This document shows, in pieces, positions 45,969-58,534 of a DNA stretch of 64,000 nucleotides (within the stretch, counting starts at the first letter, position 1; the number at the start of each line of letters is the position of its first letter). The position numbers and the translations under genes are program-made. The notes beneath the pieces were generated by a model. The model saw only the letters and a program-made list of their open reading frames with translations, was not told the origin of the DNA and made no database searches. The DNA comes from Brachionus koreanus (taxonomy: Eukaryota > Rotifera > Eurotatoria > Ploima > Brachionidae), in assembly GCA_016987375.1 (NCBI GenBank), contig PJRA01000216.1, positions 1,865,856 to 1,929,855 on the forward strand. Direction: 5' to 3'.

Positions 45969-48696
45969 TTTTATTATTTTAAATAAAATTTTGGATAAAA
46001 TGTTATTTTTAGTAAAATTATTATTTTTAAAAACGTAACACCATTATAAAAGTTTACAGAAATAAATCTTGGAAAATATTTTTCTTTTACTAATTTTGAT
46101 TTAAAATATTTCATTATTCATTTTTCATGATCTTATGTCATAGAGGCAGTAACTCAATTCCTAAATGAAATTTATTTTAAGAGATAATTTAAATTAGTGA
46201 GTAAAATTTAATAAAAATTTGTTTGAAATTAATATCCCAATAATTGTTAATGTCGTCTTTTGATATGGCTTTGATACATGCATAACTAATTCTATCAGTC
46301 TTTTTCAAATAATTCTACATAAAATATACTGTTTATATTTTTCCTTCATTTAGTGATTAAAATAGAAGTCCCCTACGTAGTATTTTTTTCATTAGCACCA
46401 AAGCTTTTTTTTATTAAAATAATGACGCATCATTATTTTTGAAAAAAAAATGCGTAAATTTAATTTGATTCAAATAAAATTGAAAAAATTTATATTAAAT
46501 TTCAAGCGTCACCAGCCTATTTGAATTTAAATAGCTTAGAAAACATTTAAAACAAAATTTTAAGCAAAATTGACAATTTCTCTTTTAATTGCTTTTAATT
46601 TTAATCTAGAAACTATCAAATTTTAAATTTGTACTTAAAAATCCTTCTAATTTATTTTATTTTCAATATACCTTTTTTTTCAAGCAAACATTTATTCGAT
46701 TTGATTTATCTGTTGAAGCATTTATCCGATTAGAAAAAAAATTTTGATAAATTAAATTTTTACTCTTGAATGAAGAGGTGATTATAGGAGCATTGTTTAA
46801 AGAATTATGAACAAATAATTCTAAAAATATCGAACTAAATATTGTTAAAATCAATAAGTAGATTTATTTCAATTAGCCTACTTCTAGATATTTGTCATTT
46901 TATCTTTTCATTGCAATTTAAAAAAAGAAACAATTTAGATGTTTTATGCAATTTTGATGGTAGGATTTTAAAAAATCAAAACTTTGATCAAGAAAAAGGT
47001 TTTTAATTTTTTTTTAAATTAATCAATGATAGTTTAATAGATATTTTAGTTAATTCTAAAAAATATTTAAAAATTTTGTAAGTAAACTTTAATAATAATG
47101 AATTATTTTTATTTAAAACTATAAAAATAAAATATTAGATCAAAAAAATATATATAGTTTTATTTGCCAAAGATGTATCAATTTGAATCACAACATATTA
47201 AACTAATATCTAGGAAAAATAAGTCGTTAAAAAAAAATGATATCAATTTTTCTGCTATCTAATTTTTTGAATTAAATTAATTCAAATCAATATTAAATTT
47301 TCTTGAAAAAATAATTTTCTAGTTTATTAAATAGCATAATTGTTTTTAAAATTTAATTTCCAAAGTGCTTGCACAAAAGGTCTCTTCAAAAAATTCAACC
47401 GTCACTTTTTCAGCCAGGCACTAAATTAAACAAATTGGTTATTAAATTTTAATTAATTTATTTAATCAACTGAACAGGCTTCGTTACATTTTGAAATTGT
47501 AAGCTTATTTTTATGGAATCTCTTCCGGTTTTGCTTTTTAAGATTCTCGAAATTCAATCTCAAGGGTATAACTTAAAGTCTTTAGCTAACTCTTAAGATT
47601 TAGAAAATAATATAAAAATACCAAGTTTGCTTATTTTTTGTTTTATTTAAAAAAAATAATTTTCTTTATCAATCTTAGATTTAGGATAAATTCTGAATTT
47701 AAACAAATTTTGATACTAAAATTAAATTTTTCTCGTGCTCGTTTGCTTATGTTGATACATTCAGCATTCAAAAATAAATACTAGGCTCAACTTTTAAAAA
47801 TTATTGAAAAAATTAATTAAGGCTTATAATCAACGGTCTATTCTAATGCATTTCAAATTATATTATACTTTTATTTAATTATAGCATAGTGCTGCTTTAT
47901 TTATTTTTGATATTTACTTTTTCAATAACCTATCGTATGGTACTACTAATTTTTATACTTAAAATCGAAATTTAATATTTTCATTTTGATAAAATTTGCT
48001 TCCTTCCTAGAAAATTTGGGCAGAGAATTGTATATTAAATAAAGAAAGAAGAATACATTTTAATTACGCTTTTTTAGAGTAAGACTGTATATTATTGAAC
48101 TAACACAATAAGCAAAACACATTACTTCCCAATAACCAGAAATTAATTAGACAAAAAATTAGAATTACTAAAGCTGAGCATAAAAATTGATTAAATCATT
48201 ATAAAATTTAGCCAGATGCGTTTTTTTCTTAGTAATGATTGACTTCGGTTCAGTTTTATTTAAAAAAAATGATTGATTTTTTTTACAAAAATTGTTCAAA
48301 ATTCGTTTATTTAAGCATGATTTTGTTTTTAATTAAAATGGTTGCTTAAAATTATTCAACAAATTATCAGATTTTATCAAGTCCAATTTATTATCATTAT
48401 TAGCTAATTTTTTTTGAAAGAAAACAAATTACTGATATGAATTTTTTTTCAATTTTGCAATATTGATTTTTTTCTCCAGCAAGTATCTAAATTTAATTAG
48501 AATTAATTTTGAAATTCTTTCTGAATCAGACACCAAAACCTCCTTCATTTAATGTTTCCAGAAATTATTTGTTTAAATATTTTTTTAGCTAAGAAAATTT
48601 TTTAATTTTACATAGATTTAATTTAAGATAGAAATTAAAAAATTATACTTCGAATTCATTCGTGGCAAGTATTCTTATGTATTTTGAATTATATCG
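45969..48696. other. Intergenic; nothing recognised
   Basis: 2.7 kb of AT-rich sequence with no convincing exon, repeat pair or structured element. Confidence 0.5.
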
Positions 48697-49706
48697 ATGA
48701 AACCTCAGATCGAAAACAGACCAAACACAAATTTATCAAATGGACACCCACCGACCCCAATTAGCAATGGAAGCATCCATTCAAATGCAAAGATAACACA
48801 ACGAAAAGCTGCCGTTCATGATTTGACCCAGAGCATAACAGAAGAGTGCCAAAAAGTATTGATTAAGGATGAACTTTAGTTTTAGTTTTTAGCATATCTT
48901 TTAAGCTAATGATCGAATGTCACAAATCGATGTCGAAATATCATATTAACCTTTTATTTTTATCAAATGAAAGTTTAAATGATATTGTTAATTCAGATGA
49001 ATTGAACACACAGAGATCTCAAAATTATAAATTTTTTAAATCTGCTTTGGATAAATTACTTCCTCAAATAGACCAGTAAAAGCCTTACTAATTAAAACTT
49101 TTTTAAAAATTAATTTTTTATTTGAAGAGTTAATTTTAATGATAATGAGCTTTATCATCAAATTCAGCAAATAATTTCTTATCTCGAGTATATGAAATTA
49201 GAATTTATCAGACATTTTTATATATTAAAATCGTTCTCTATGCAATGTAACCAAATCAATTTTTTTTCTAAATAATTATCCTTTATGCCTTTATGTTATC
49301 CTTTTTTAGGTGAAAAGACAAACGGTCCGTTGAGTAATGAAGATAAAGGAAACGAAAATAGGGCGGCTATTGAAAATAACAAACAAAACGATCTTTTAGA
49401 AATTCAATCGTATGTCTTTGAAAAAATTTTTTTTAAATAAATTTTTTTAAATTTATTTTTTTAGAGATATCAATGAAATAGATCGTTTGATTCATAAAAT
49501 GTCCCAAAAATACTATATTTTCGTACCTGATATCGGTTAGATTTTATCAAAAATATTTAATTTTTTAATATCTAATAGATTTAATATTAATAGAAGACGC
49601 AAAAAATTGGAATAAAAAATGTGAAAATGGCGAAAAACTGAACTCGTATAATTTGTTGAGCAAATTTAAGTTTATTTGCTGTTTTTGCTCGCCGAAGTAT
49701 ATTTAA
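48697..49706 (+). CDS. Unrecognised small multi-exon protein
   Basis: No family recognised. Six exons in consistent phase: 48697-48855, 48906-49075, 49128-49246, 49310-49409, 49465-49535, 49594-49706 (TAA), 243 residues, separated by introns of about 50-63 nt. The N-terminus is Asn/Pro/Ser-rich (NLSNGHPPTPISNGS). The rest looks helical and charged (RKAAVHDLTQSITEECQK, IQQIISYLEYMKLEFIRHFY, DINEIDRLIHKMSQKYY), so a coiled-coil or helical-bundle subunit is plausible. The C-terminus with this last exon is LLSKFKFICCFCSPKYI, with a Cys-rich patch. An alternative last exon in the same phase lies at 50372-50544. The in-phase joining of many short exons supports a real gene. Confidence 0.65.
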
Positions 49707-50371
49707 ATTTATTTATTTGATTATTTCTTTCAAAAAAGCTCAAAATTAAAATGTTATATTGAAAACTATTTGAGTTAATTGAGCAGAATTAATAAAAAAT
49801 TAATTATTTTGCTTTAACCGAGTTATTATCAAAAAAAAGCTTTAATTTTTTTTTATTTATAAAATAATTTTTTAATAAAAAGTTAAAATAAAATTCTACT
49901 TTTCTAATTAGTCTTTCATTAGTATTCATAAATATATTTTTAGAGAATTTTTGTAGTTTCTTTAAAGATTTGTTAAAAAATCTCTTTAATTTGACAAATT
50001 TGAATATAGAGATATGTTAAGTAAAATAAAGTTTTTTTAAGAAAATAAAAAAAATCTTTATTTTTCTCTAAAAATTCTGTAAATTGGTTTTTTTGCTATT
50101 TTTACATGAATGAACTTTTCATAATATGAATCAACATCTATATAATAACTAAACTCTGGGCTAAATTTTAAAAAACTTTCGGTGGAAATCGATTTTAATA
50201 ATTCTTATTTATTATCAAATTTTTTTCTAATGAGCCTTTAAAGATTGGAATATTTACCTTTTAATATACATGAAAATAATATCTTGAACCAAGAATGAAA
50301 TTAAAATTACAAAATAAGACATATAGCGGTTCATCTAAGGACATATGTTTTTTTGATTTTTATTTTTCCAG
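49707..50371. other. Spacer or alternative intron; nothing recognised
   Basis: AT-rich. If the exon at 50372-50544 is used, this is part of a longer alternative intron from 49536. Confidence 0.45.
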
Positions 50372-50544
50372 AACCTAACCCGATAAATATTGACTTTTTG
50401 CTTTTAATTAGGCGAAAATTAGAACAATTTTTCGACTGTATTTTAAATAATTTCTTATATAGCAATTTTTTTTGGAACTCAAAAGAAGTAAAAAATCCGT
50501 CCGGTATAGTCTTATGCGTAGATTTCTCAAATTTATTTTATTGA
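50372..50544 (+). CDS. Possible alternative terminal exon of the preceding gene
   Basis: Open from a TTTTCCAG acceptor (ends 50371) to TGA at 50542-50544. Joined to the donor after 49535 (phase 1) it reads FVPDI-EPNPINIDFLLLIRR, then KLEQFFDCILNNFLYSNFFW and on to LCVDFSNLFY, giving a 263-residue isoform. Codon composition looks more coding than its surroundings. It could instead belong to an unseen separate gene. Confidence 0.4.
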
Positions 50545-51575
50545 ACAAATAAATAAAAGAACCTTTCCTAATAATTAAACCAAAGAGATATTTTGATTTT
50601 TACTTAGTTAATAGATACTTTTGACTGAAAAAAGTTATTCGTTATATTGCTTATTGAGGATTGTTAGTGGTAGCTTTCTTTTATTGAAAGGTGCAAAAGT
50701 AAGCATTCCTTTTTATAGGTTTCAAGATATAGTTTAATTATTGACTAGCAGGCTCTTGCATTAATAAGGCAATAATTTAATAATCATAAACGCTTTAAAA
50801 TTTCTTAAATTCAAAATAAGAAAATATAGTTAGATATTTTTCTTTCTCGCTTTTCTTTTTTCTAATTGAAAATATCTGTATCTAACGTTTTTTAAGATAA
50901 TAATCCAATTATTTTAAAGTTTTAATTAATTAAATATTTAAAAAAAAATTTTATATGTTTTGTCTTCTCTAAAGTGTTTACTTATTTCAGAGATTTTTAG
51001 ATTGATTTTAAAATTAACCAGAAAAAAATTAATGCTGATTATGCTAACTAATTTCCGCCATGAATTCAAATATCATCCGCCATGAATTTTAAAGTAATTG
51101 ACAAGTCTATATCTAGTCCTAAGGATTTTATGCTCTTCTAATCATTCTGATAATTCTTAAAGCTTAGAGTTTTTATCATCATCCTAATGATGACATCCGA
51201 TGGTCATAAAAACTTCGAATCAAAAGGTAGTAGTTCACAGTCATGGATGCCATTAAACATTGAATAAAGATTTGAAAATTGATTATGAATTCAAATCTTT
51301 TCATTAAATATACACTATCTCTAAATTGGAAATAATTAAAATAACTTGAAACTTAAGATTTTTGTAGCTTTGGCGATCATGATTTTCATTGCATTGATAA
51401 AAGTGCGGCGTTAAAAGCAATTGAAACAAAAGAAAACAAAAGAAAAATCGAGGCAAAGATAAGAATAGAAAATGTAGGACAACACTAAATAACATCTAAA
51501 TAGACTCAAGTTCAAACCTTTTCTTTTTTTAATTAATTACTTTTTCTAATTCTTAAAAAGAATAAAAACTTATAT
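50545..51575. other. Intergenic; nothing recognised
   Basis: AT-rich, apart from a short near-repeat of TTCCGCCATGAAT and ATCCGCCATGAAT around 51054-51085. Confidence 0.45.
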
Positions 51576-52135
51576 ATAAAGTTATTAACGACAACAGTGA
51601 TCATGTAGAGCAAAGGATAAAAAAAACAATAAAAAGCGTATACAGCATCGGAAACATTGGCGTAATGAATACACCGCTAAAAACAAATATCAAAACCCGC
51701 CTCTACAAGACATTCTGCCGACCAATACTCACCTATGGATGCGAGGCAATCAAGCTTAACCAAATTCACTTGAAAAAAATTAAAACAAAAGATGGCAACT
51801 TGATAAAGAAAATGTTTGAACTCTGCAAGAGATCAAGAACAAAAAAAACTGATGGCGGCCATTAATATGGAACCAATGGAGAGAATATTGGTAAAGAGAA
51901 AACTATCTTTCATAATGAGACTAGCAAACAACAAATTTACAAAAACACTAGTGAACAATATCCTAAATGAAACAATAGATAAAGAAAATAGAACTAGCCT
52001 AAATCCTAGAACTACTACTCAAATCATATTAAAATAGATTTTATTTTACTATATTTAATTTTTTATTTTTATTTTACTTTTTTTTTAACATCGCCCATGA
52101 GGTGTTTTCTGAATAATAATAATAAAGTTATTAAC
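51576..52135 (+). mobile_element. 5'-truncated non-LTR retrotransposon with target-site duplication
   Basis: The body 51590-52121 is flanked by perfect ATAAAGTTATTAAC copies (51576-51589 and 52122-52135). It encodes the C-terminal end of a LINE reverse transcriptase: IKKTIKSVYSIGNIGVMNTP, then KTRLYKTFCRPILTYGCEA. A frame change at an A-run near 51840-51849 shifts to MAAINMEPMERILVKRKLSF and a C-terminal NPRTTTQIILK. The 3' end has a short GC-containing motif (CATCGCCCATGAGGTG) and an (AAT)n tail. Severe 5' truncation, the tail and the duplication fit target-primed reverse transcription. Confidence 0.88.
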
Positions 52136-53218
52136 AGAAATAGTAAAAATTAAGCATATGTGAAATTTGTGAAATAATCAAATATCAATCGAGCTATAAA
52201 ATAGGGCTGTAATAAACGGTGTGTGTCACTAACCGTGCCATTTAAATTTATTCAAATAAACTAAACTAAAATATATATGGAAAAATTTGGAACATTTCGA
52301 TTTATGTAAATTTCTTTTTTTTGAATATGGATTCCAAGCTGCTAAAGCATAATCAGGTTGGGTCATGTTTAATTATTTCACTATTTTATCTTTGAATAGC
52401 AATTTTGAAAAAAAATTAAAGTTTAAATGTTAATGATAATCTTTTCTTTCTTTCAAACCAATTTAGTCAAAATTTTCGAACAATTAGAATTTAAAATATG
52501 CTTAAAAAACATTAAAAACCTTTCTTTACTATGATATTAAAAAAATTCATAAAAAAGTACTAAAATTGAGTTTGATTTAAAAAAAAAATACTTTAAAAAA
52601 AGAAAAATATAAAAATGGAAAAAGTTTGAACGCCTTTCACTCTAGAGGCCTAAGAAAGATTCTCTAAATACAAGGCTTTTTTCAAAAGCTGAACTATACA
52701 GAAAAACAAATTCCAAACCAAGAAAAAGATGCAACACTTATAAAAAGAAGCTCTTGAATAGGCACCTCATGGGCGACGAAATTTGGAATTCGAAAGGAAT
52801 GACCTTATGTCATAAATGGACCGAATAAAGAAAAAATTTTAATGTAGAAAAAAAAATTTTTTATTCAATAATTGTAAACATAATAATTGACAATCTTTTA
52901 AAACTTAATGTTAAATAACATGTGTTTATGGTAAACTTTACCATAATATTGATTGAATCAATAAAAAATTTTTTTTAAATTAGTTTTAAAATTTTTATTT
53001 TTTTAAATAATTGTTTTGTTGGTTTTTTATATTCGAGACTATTTTTTTGTTTTAAATATTTGATAAAATCCTATCTTTATCTACTTTGTAAAAAGTTCAA
53101 GTCTACATAATTCCAATTAATTTTATCTAATAATTTAATGATATCATTTGTGTATTTTGTTGATTGAATAAATTATTTTTTAAGTTATCAGAATATTAGA
53201 TGAATTTAAATAATTAAA
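52136..53218. other. Intergenic 5' of the Rab-like gene
   Basis: AT-rich, containing the uncertain coding-like fragment at 52670-52803 and otherwise nothing recognised. Confidence 0.45.
52636..52803 (+). pseudogene. Uncertain coding-like fragment
   Basis: After a TAG near 52644 the frame reads RPKKDSLNTRLFSKAELYRK and later LLNRHLMGDEIWNSKGM, then LCHKWTE and TAA. Base composition is less AT-rich than its flanks. The stretch CACCTCATGGGCGA is the reverse complement of part of the LINE 3' end at 52090-52104, so a reverse LINE tail may be involved. No family recognised. Confidence 0.25.
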
Positions 53219-53966
53219 ATGCTTAAAAGATCCAAGCGCATGCTCAATGAACATCAAATAGGGTCTGAAATCAATAAAACAATCGATAAATATAGAACAA
53301 TATTGATTGGCGATCCTTATTGTGGAAAATCTAGTTTTATTCAACTTTTGGCAAGTAGAGAAAAAGAGTCTGGATCACCAATTATCATTTCAGATGACCA
53401 AAACGAATTCGAATTTTCAGTTGGATCATCGTCTTCCAATCGAGCTATATTTGTCGTGTACGATACAGCTAGTATGTAAAATTCTCTTTGATTATTTTTT
53501 AAAATTTAATTATCTAAAAGATCAGGAGAAATACAGAAGTTTGACACAAAGTTACTACAGAAGAATTGAATGCGCATTGCTAATGTTTAATAAACATAAC
53601 GAGGATTCACTGTTAAATTTAAATAAATGGTACTCAGATATAATGAATTATTCGAAAAGTAGAGATAAAAACTTTTCAATTGTTATTGTTTGCCTCATAA
53701 CAAAAGATGTGAATAATTTAAATGACGAATATAAAGTCAAAATTAGTTCAATTGTGGAGAATTTTCAAAAAGAAAAAGACTATGTCATAGGTTCATGTGA
53801 AATTGACTTAAATAAACCTAATAATTTAAAAGAGCCATTCGAAATTATTCATGAACACATTCAGGACTCTAAATTTCTCATTTCTGACAGTCAGCTATTG
53901 TACAATCCTAATCTTTATGTTAAACTTCAAAATGATACTCATTATAGAATTAAAAAATGTTGTTGA
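53219..53966 (+). CDS. Divergent Rab-like small GTPase
   Basis: Two exons, 53219-53471 and 53521-53966 (TGA), 232 residues. G1 (P-loop) is intact as IGDPYCGKSS. The switch II region reads DTANQEKYRSLTQSYYRRI, a Rab-type sequence with Asn in place of the Gly of DTAGQE. Rab-type helix motifs follow (ALLMFNKHNEDSLLNLNKWY). The guanine-specificity motif NKxD is not seen; the matching strand reads VIVCLITKDV. The SAK motif reads GSCE. The protein ends IKKCC, a double-cysteine site for Rab geranylgeranylation, so a membrane-anchored trafficking protein is likely. Switch I is not recognisable. The exon joint was chosen by phase: donor GTATGT at 53472. Guanine-nucleotide binding and cycling are doubtful from the sequence. 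Confidence 0.8.
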
Positions 53967-56900
53967 AAAATTCACTTTTTTATTACACTGAACTTTATTT
54001 TTAGAATGAAACATTTAATTTTCAGAACAAAATAAAATGTTATAATATGCTTTTTTTTAATTTTTTTTTATTATGTTTCAAATTTAAAATGAAAATCTCT
54101 GAAATAAATGAAGCTTTCATATAAAAAAAATGGCACATCTTTTCATCAAAGTTTTAATTTGTTTATTTATTCAATTAAAGGTCTTATTCATGCCATAATA
54201 TTTATGTTTAAGAATCTTTTAATTAAAATAAAATAGCTGGTTATTTAAACAAATGATTTTTTAATAAAACAATCTATAAGAATAAAAATAAATATAGTTA
54301 TGACTCTGTGAGATTTAAACCAATTATTTAAGGAATATTTTCTAGTGAAGCTTTATTTGAAAAATGGGGATATATTTTTATAAGAAATTTTTTTTTTCTT
54401 TTTTCCTTATTCACTTCTTGTGGAGCATTTGGGTCCTTTTTGATTTCCACTCAAGTCGATTCCTTAAGTTTCTTTCTGTTCGTGATTTATTTGAAACTTT
54501 TTTTATAATTCTTGGACGGTCGGGTAGTTAGTCCAACGCTTATAAAATAGTCACGCTAAAACATTAGATAAGTATAGACTATATTTTAGCCTTTTTTAAA
54601 GTTTTTATCATTTTAATTTTTTCTTACACTAAAATAGCGTAATTGCTAAAACATTAAAAAATAACTGTACTAAGAATGGTACCGATAAACATTAGAAAAT
54701 TTTTTTTGTTTATTTTTATACTGAATATTTATTCTAAGGTCCATGAAAATTATGAAAATTTATCATAATCATCTAATGATTATGATGTATCATAAGTATC
54801 ATCGCCTTCCAATTCTTAATATGTTCTTAATCAAAATCTTTGGCTGAAATATTTAAACCATGAATGGCTTTGATGCGATTATGTCTCATTGTTAGTTCAT
54901 TTTAGATTTAAACATTTTTCTAATTGTTTTGAAGACCTTTTATTTATTTTATGAAAATATTTTCGATTAATTCGAATTAATTTGCTTTTTTTAATGTCTA
55001 TAAACCACATGCTTCAAGCAAACTATTTGCTGATTATATTTGAAAAATTTATACTTAACATAATATTGACAACTGGAATAAATTTCCTCCTGAAGTAGTT
55101 CCTCACAAAAATTCTCATAAAATTTTTCAAATTTCTCAACAAAAAAAAATTAGACACGCTTTTTCGGTGTATTTTATTCTTTAAGAATACCGAAAATGAA
55201 AACATGATGTAATGTATTCCAGAAGTTATTTTGAAACTAAAATCAAAAAGTTTTTATTCAAAAATAGTTTTTTTCTCGTTTAATTTTTATATTTAAGTTG
55301 TAAATTCTTTGGAATTATTTGTTTAAAAATCATCTTCCCTCGTTCTATATTGTAGCTAAACAGACAAGAGTGCAATTTTGATTCATGCTACAAACACCAT
55401 ATCAGGCATTTTGTAATCTACATCCAAATCAAGTTTTCAAATTTCATTATTTTTAAAAATTTAAACATGAAATTATTATTTTTTTTATATTTTATTCGAT
55501 TCATTATACATATAATGGTGGAACAAATGCATTATTTAAAAAGATGATTGTAATTTTTCATAAATTTACTGCATGATTTTAAAGCCGACGTAAGGTTTAT
55601 TAAAACATACCTAACAATTATATGATATGAGTGTGGAGCATACGGCAAAGTTTTGTTTGGATGAAAGAGACAATATGGTAATTCAAATGCATAATAGCTT
55701 GAAATTGTTTATTGTTAGTTCTTGAGTTTATTGATTTTGTTTGGTGAAAAAATCTTTCAAAATTTTTGATTATTTAGTTTTAAAAACAATTTTTTTTTTA
55801 AATTAGTAAATTTTAATCATTAAGTAAACTGATAGTTATCTGTTGAGTTTCCAGTTTTTTTAATTTATTTGTTACTTAGTAACAATTGTTTGAGAATTTG
55901 TTTAAAATAAATTTCTTATTGTTCTTTAGCATTTCAAAATTTAACAGTTTACATGATTTTAAATTCTGATTTAATGAAAGTTCGTCAAATTTAGATTAAT
56001 CAAATTTTTTAAAATAGATTCTTAATAGATTATATGCATAATAATCATTTATGCTGTCAATCGTCTAAATTAATATTCTACATAATGGTAAAAATCGATA
56101 TTTACGCTTAAAAGAAATAATTTTTTTTATGGAAATTAAAATCTTAAATTTCTTAACATCAATATTCAGAAAATTTTTGTAGATAACTTAAATTTTATCA
56201 TAAATATTACGATCAATTATTAACTTAATACTATTTTAAATTTTTAAAAAATACGAGTTCTACTTTTAAATGCATTTATTTTGAATTTTTTTGTTACAAT
56301 ACAAAGTTTTTCTAATTATAACTTAATGTTTTCAATAAATTTTGTATTCGCTATTTCTATTTTTATAATTTACAACTGATTATAAATTTTTAATCAAAAA
56401 ATTCGTCTTTAATTTGTGGCAATCATTGAGTTCCAGAGAAAACCACTTATAATGTTTTTATTTTGCTATTAGAATTTTTAGATTTTAATGCATATATTAT
56501 TGACGCATTAATGTGATTTTGGCATATTAATTTTTGTAAAAAAATGCATTCTTAAAATTCATAATTTTGCCTAATAAATCAAAATTTTTCAATTTGATTA
56601 TTTTTATTTTTCAAATTTTGGTATGAATTTTGCTATTTAGATAGGTGGACTTGGTGCCAAAAAATTTTATTCTAATTAATATTTTAAGCTGATAACTTGC
56701 TCGTATTAGTCAGAAACCTAGTAAAAATTAGAATAATAATAACAGAAAATTTGAAAGAAAAGTATGCCGACAAGCTTTTGAGGCTAATGGTCATAAAAAT
56801 AGACAAGCTAAAGAAGAATGATGTTGAATTTTAAGTTAAAATATTTTAATTAGGTTGGTTAATTCGAGTTTATTTTTGGTTGTTATTTTATAAACTCGTT

Positions 56901-58534
56901 TAACTTTTATATCGCGCTCTCGCTCTATATTTAGAATAAATTTTTGGTTTTGATTTAAGCTTTATTTGGATATTTGTTGTTTTATTTGATCTTTTGAATG
57001 GTGAGATTTAGTCATTAACAAATTGCTTTCAATCTAATTTCTAGGCCAAGTAATCTAAGTCCATCTAATGTTGTTTTGCTTAAGGGAGTTATGCTTAACA
57101 TTTTTGTGATAGCTTTTCAAATATTTATTGTTAATAAATTCTTTAATTAACCACGTTTTTAGCTGTTTTTGTCATGTTTCTTACATTTTTTTAAATTACA
57201 TATAATTTTGTTTAGAATGGATGTCGAGAAATGTTAATCTAGTTAAATTTTTTGTTAAATATATTAATTCCAAATTCTGTTTTTGATTAGAAAGGAAATT
57301 TAAAATCAATGTTTATTGTAATAAATAAATATATAATTCAGAACAAACTTCTAATAATAATAATAATAATAATAAAAATAAAAATTATAATAAGAAATTA
57401 TTATGTTGCTTTGAGTAATGAATAAAAAGCATATTTCAATGTCACATAATGTAGCGATTTTGTTTTGAATAAAATAGTGTAAGAATAAATTTAAACAAAT
57501 TTAAAAAATAATCAAAAATTTATAAATAAAACAAGAAAATAACGACAAGTAAATTCACACATTGAATTCGAAAATAAATAAATTCTAAAATTTTGTAATT
57601 TTAATATTAGAATCATGAAAAGATAGTTAAAACTTTCGGTTAAGATTGAAATTTTAAAGAAAAATTTTTTTTCGCTCTTTTTTAAAAGGAAAAAATTTAA
57701 TTGACAAAGACAATCATTTAAATGAATTTTAGGGAATCTCAATTATTAATTTTTAAAAGTTAAATTAATTAGTAATTTCATTATTTTTAGGTGTTATCAA
57801 TAAAACAAAAAATATTTAGAATTTTTAATATTGATTATAATATCTAGTATTAAGCCCTTGGGAAAAGCACTGTAATAAGTAAGCATATGAAAAAATATTA
57901 AATTTAGCAAGAAGTTTATTATCTTAAATCGTGTAACCAATGTCGAAATGAAAAATCGATAAATTCAAGTTTGTTTAAATTGCTTGAAAAAGATTGAAAT
58001 AACTCATAATTATCTTATTTTCTGTTTTATTGAGATTATTTATTTAGTTATTGCTTGCTGTGTTTAGAATTGTTGATAGTGAAGAATTCTAGTCGCGTTT
58101 TATATTGATAAAATGAACCACCTTTAAGGTAAACTGTTTCGCGTGTTCAATTTTTTTTATAAATTATGAATTTGAATATGTAAAACATGCAGCTAAATGT
58201 GTTTTTTTATTCGTCAAGAATATTTTATAGAGAAAATTTAAGAAGAAAAATATTATATAATGCACAAAATCAAGTTTAAGTTTCTTCTTTAATGTATACT
58301 TAATTTTCAAGATTAAACAAGTAATTTTTTTTAAGCGAATAGAATAAAAAATTTTGTTTGAAAAATTATCTCTTTATTTTTACTTTTTCAAGTCTTTGAT
58401 TAATCACACGCATGTGTGAAATAAATTTTTGGTCATATGAAATATCATGTTTAAAACCTTTATCTTAAGCTGTAATTTTAGATCAAATTAATTGCTTTAA
58501 AGCTAGAAAACGAATAAAAAAAAAAAGCTAAACA
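53967..58534. other. Long intergenic region; nothing recognised apart from simple repeats
   Basis: 4.6 kb, the longest gene-free stretch. A (TAA)n microsatellite lies at about 57352-57374. No exons, inverted-repeat elements or RNA genes were found. The AP180 promoter must lie at its right end but shows no readable motif. Confidence 0.5.
57352..57374. repeat. (TAA)n microsatellite
   Basis: Seven to eight uninterrupted TAA units followed by an AT-rich degenerate tail. Confidence 0.9.
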
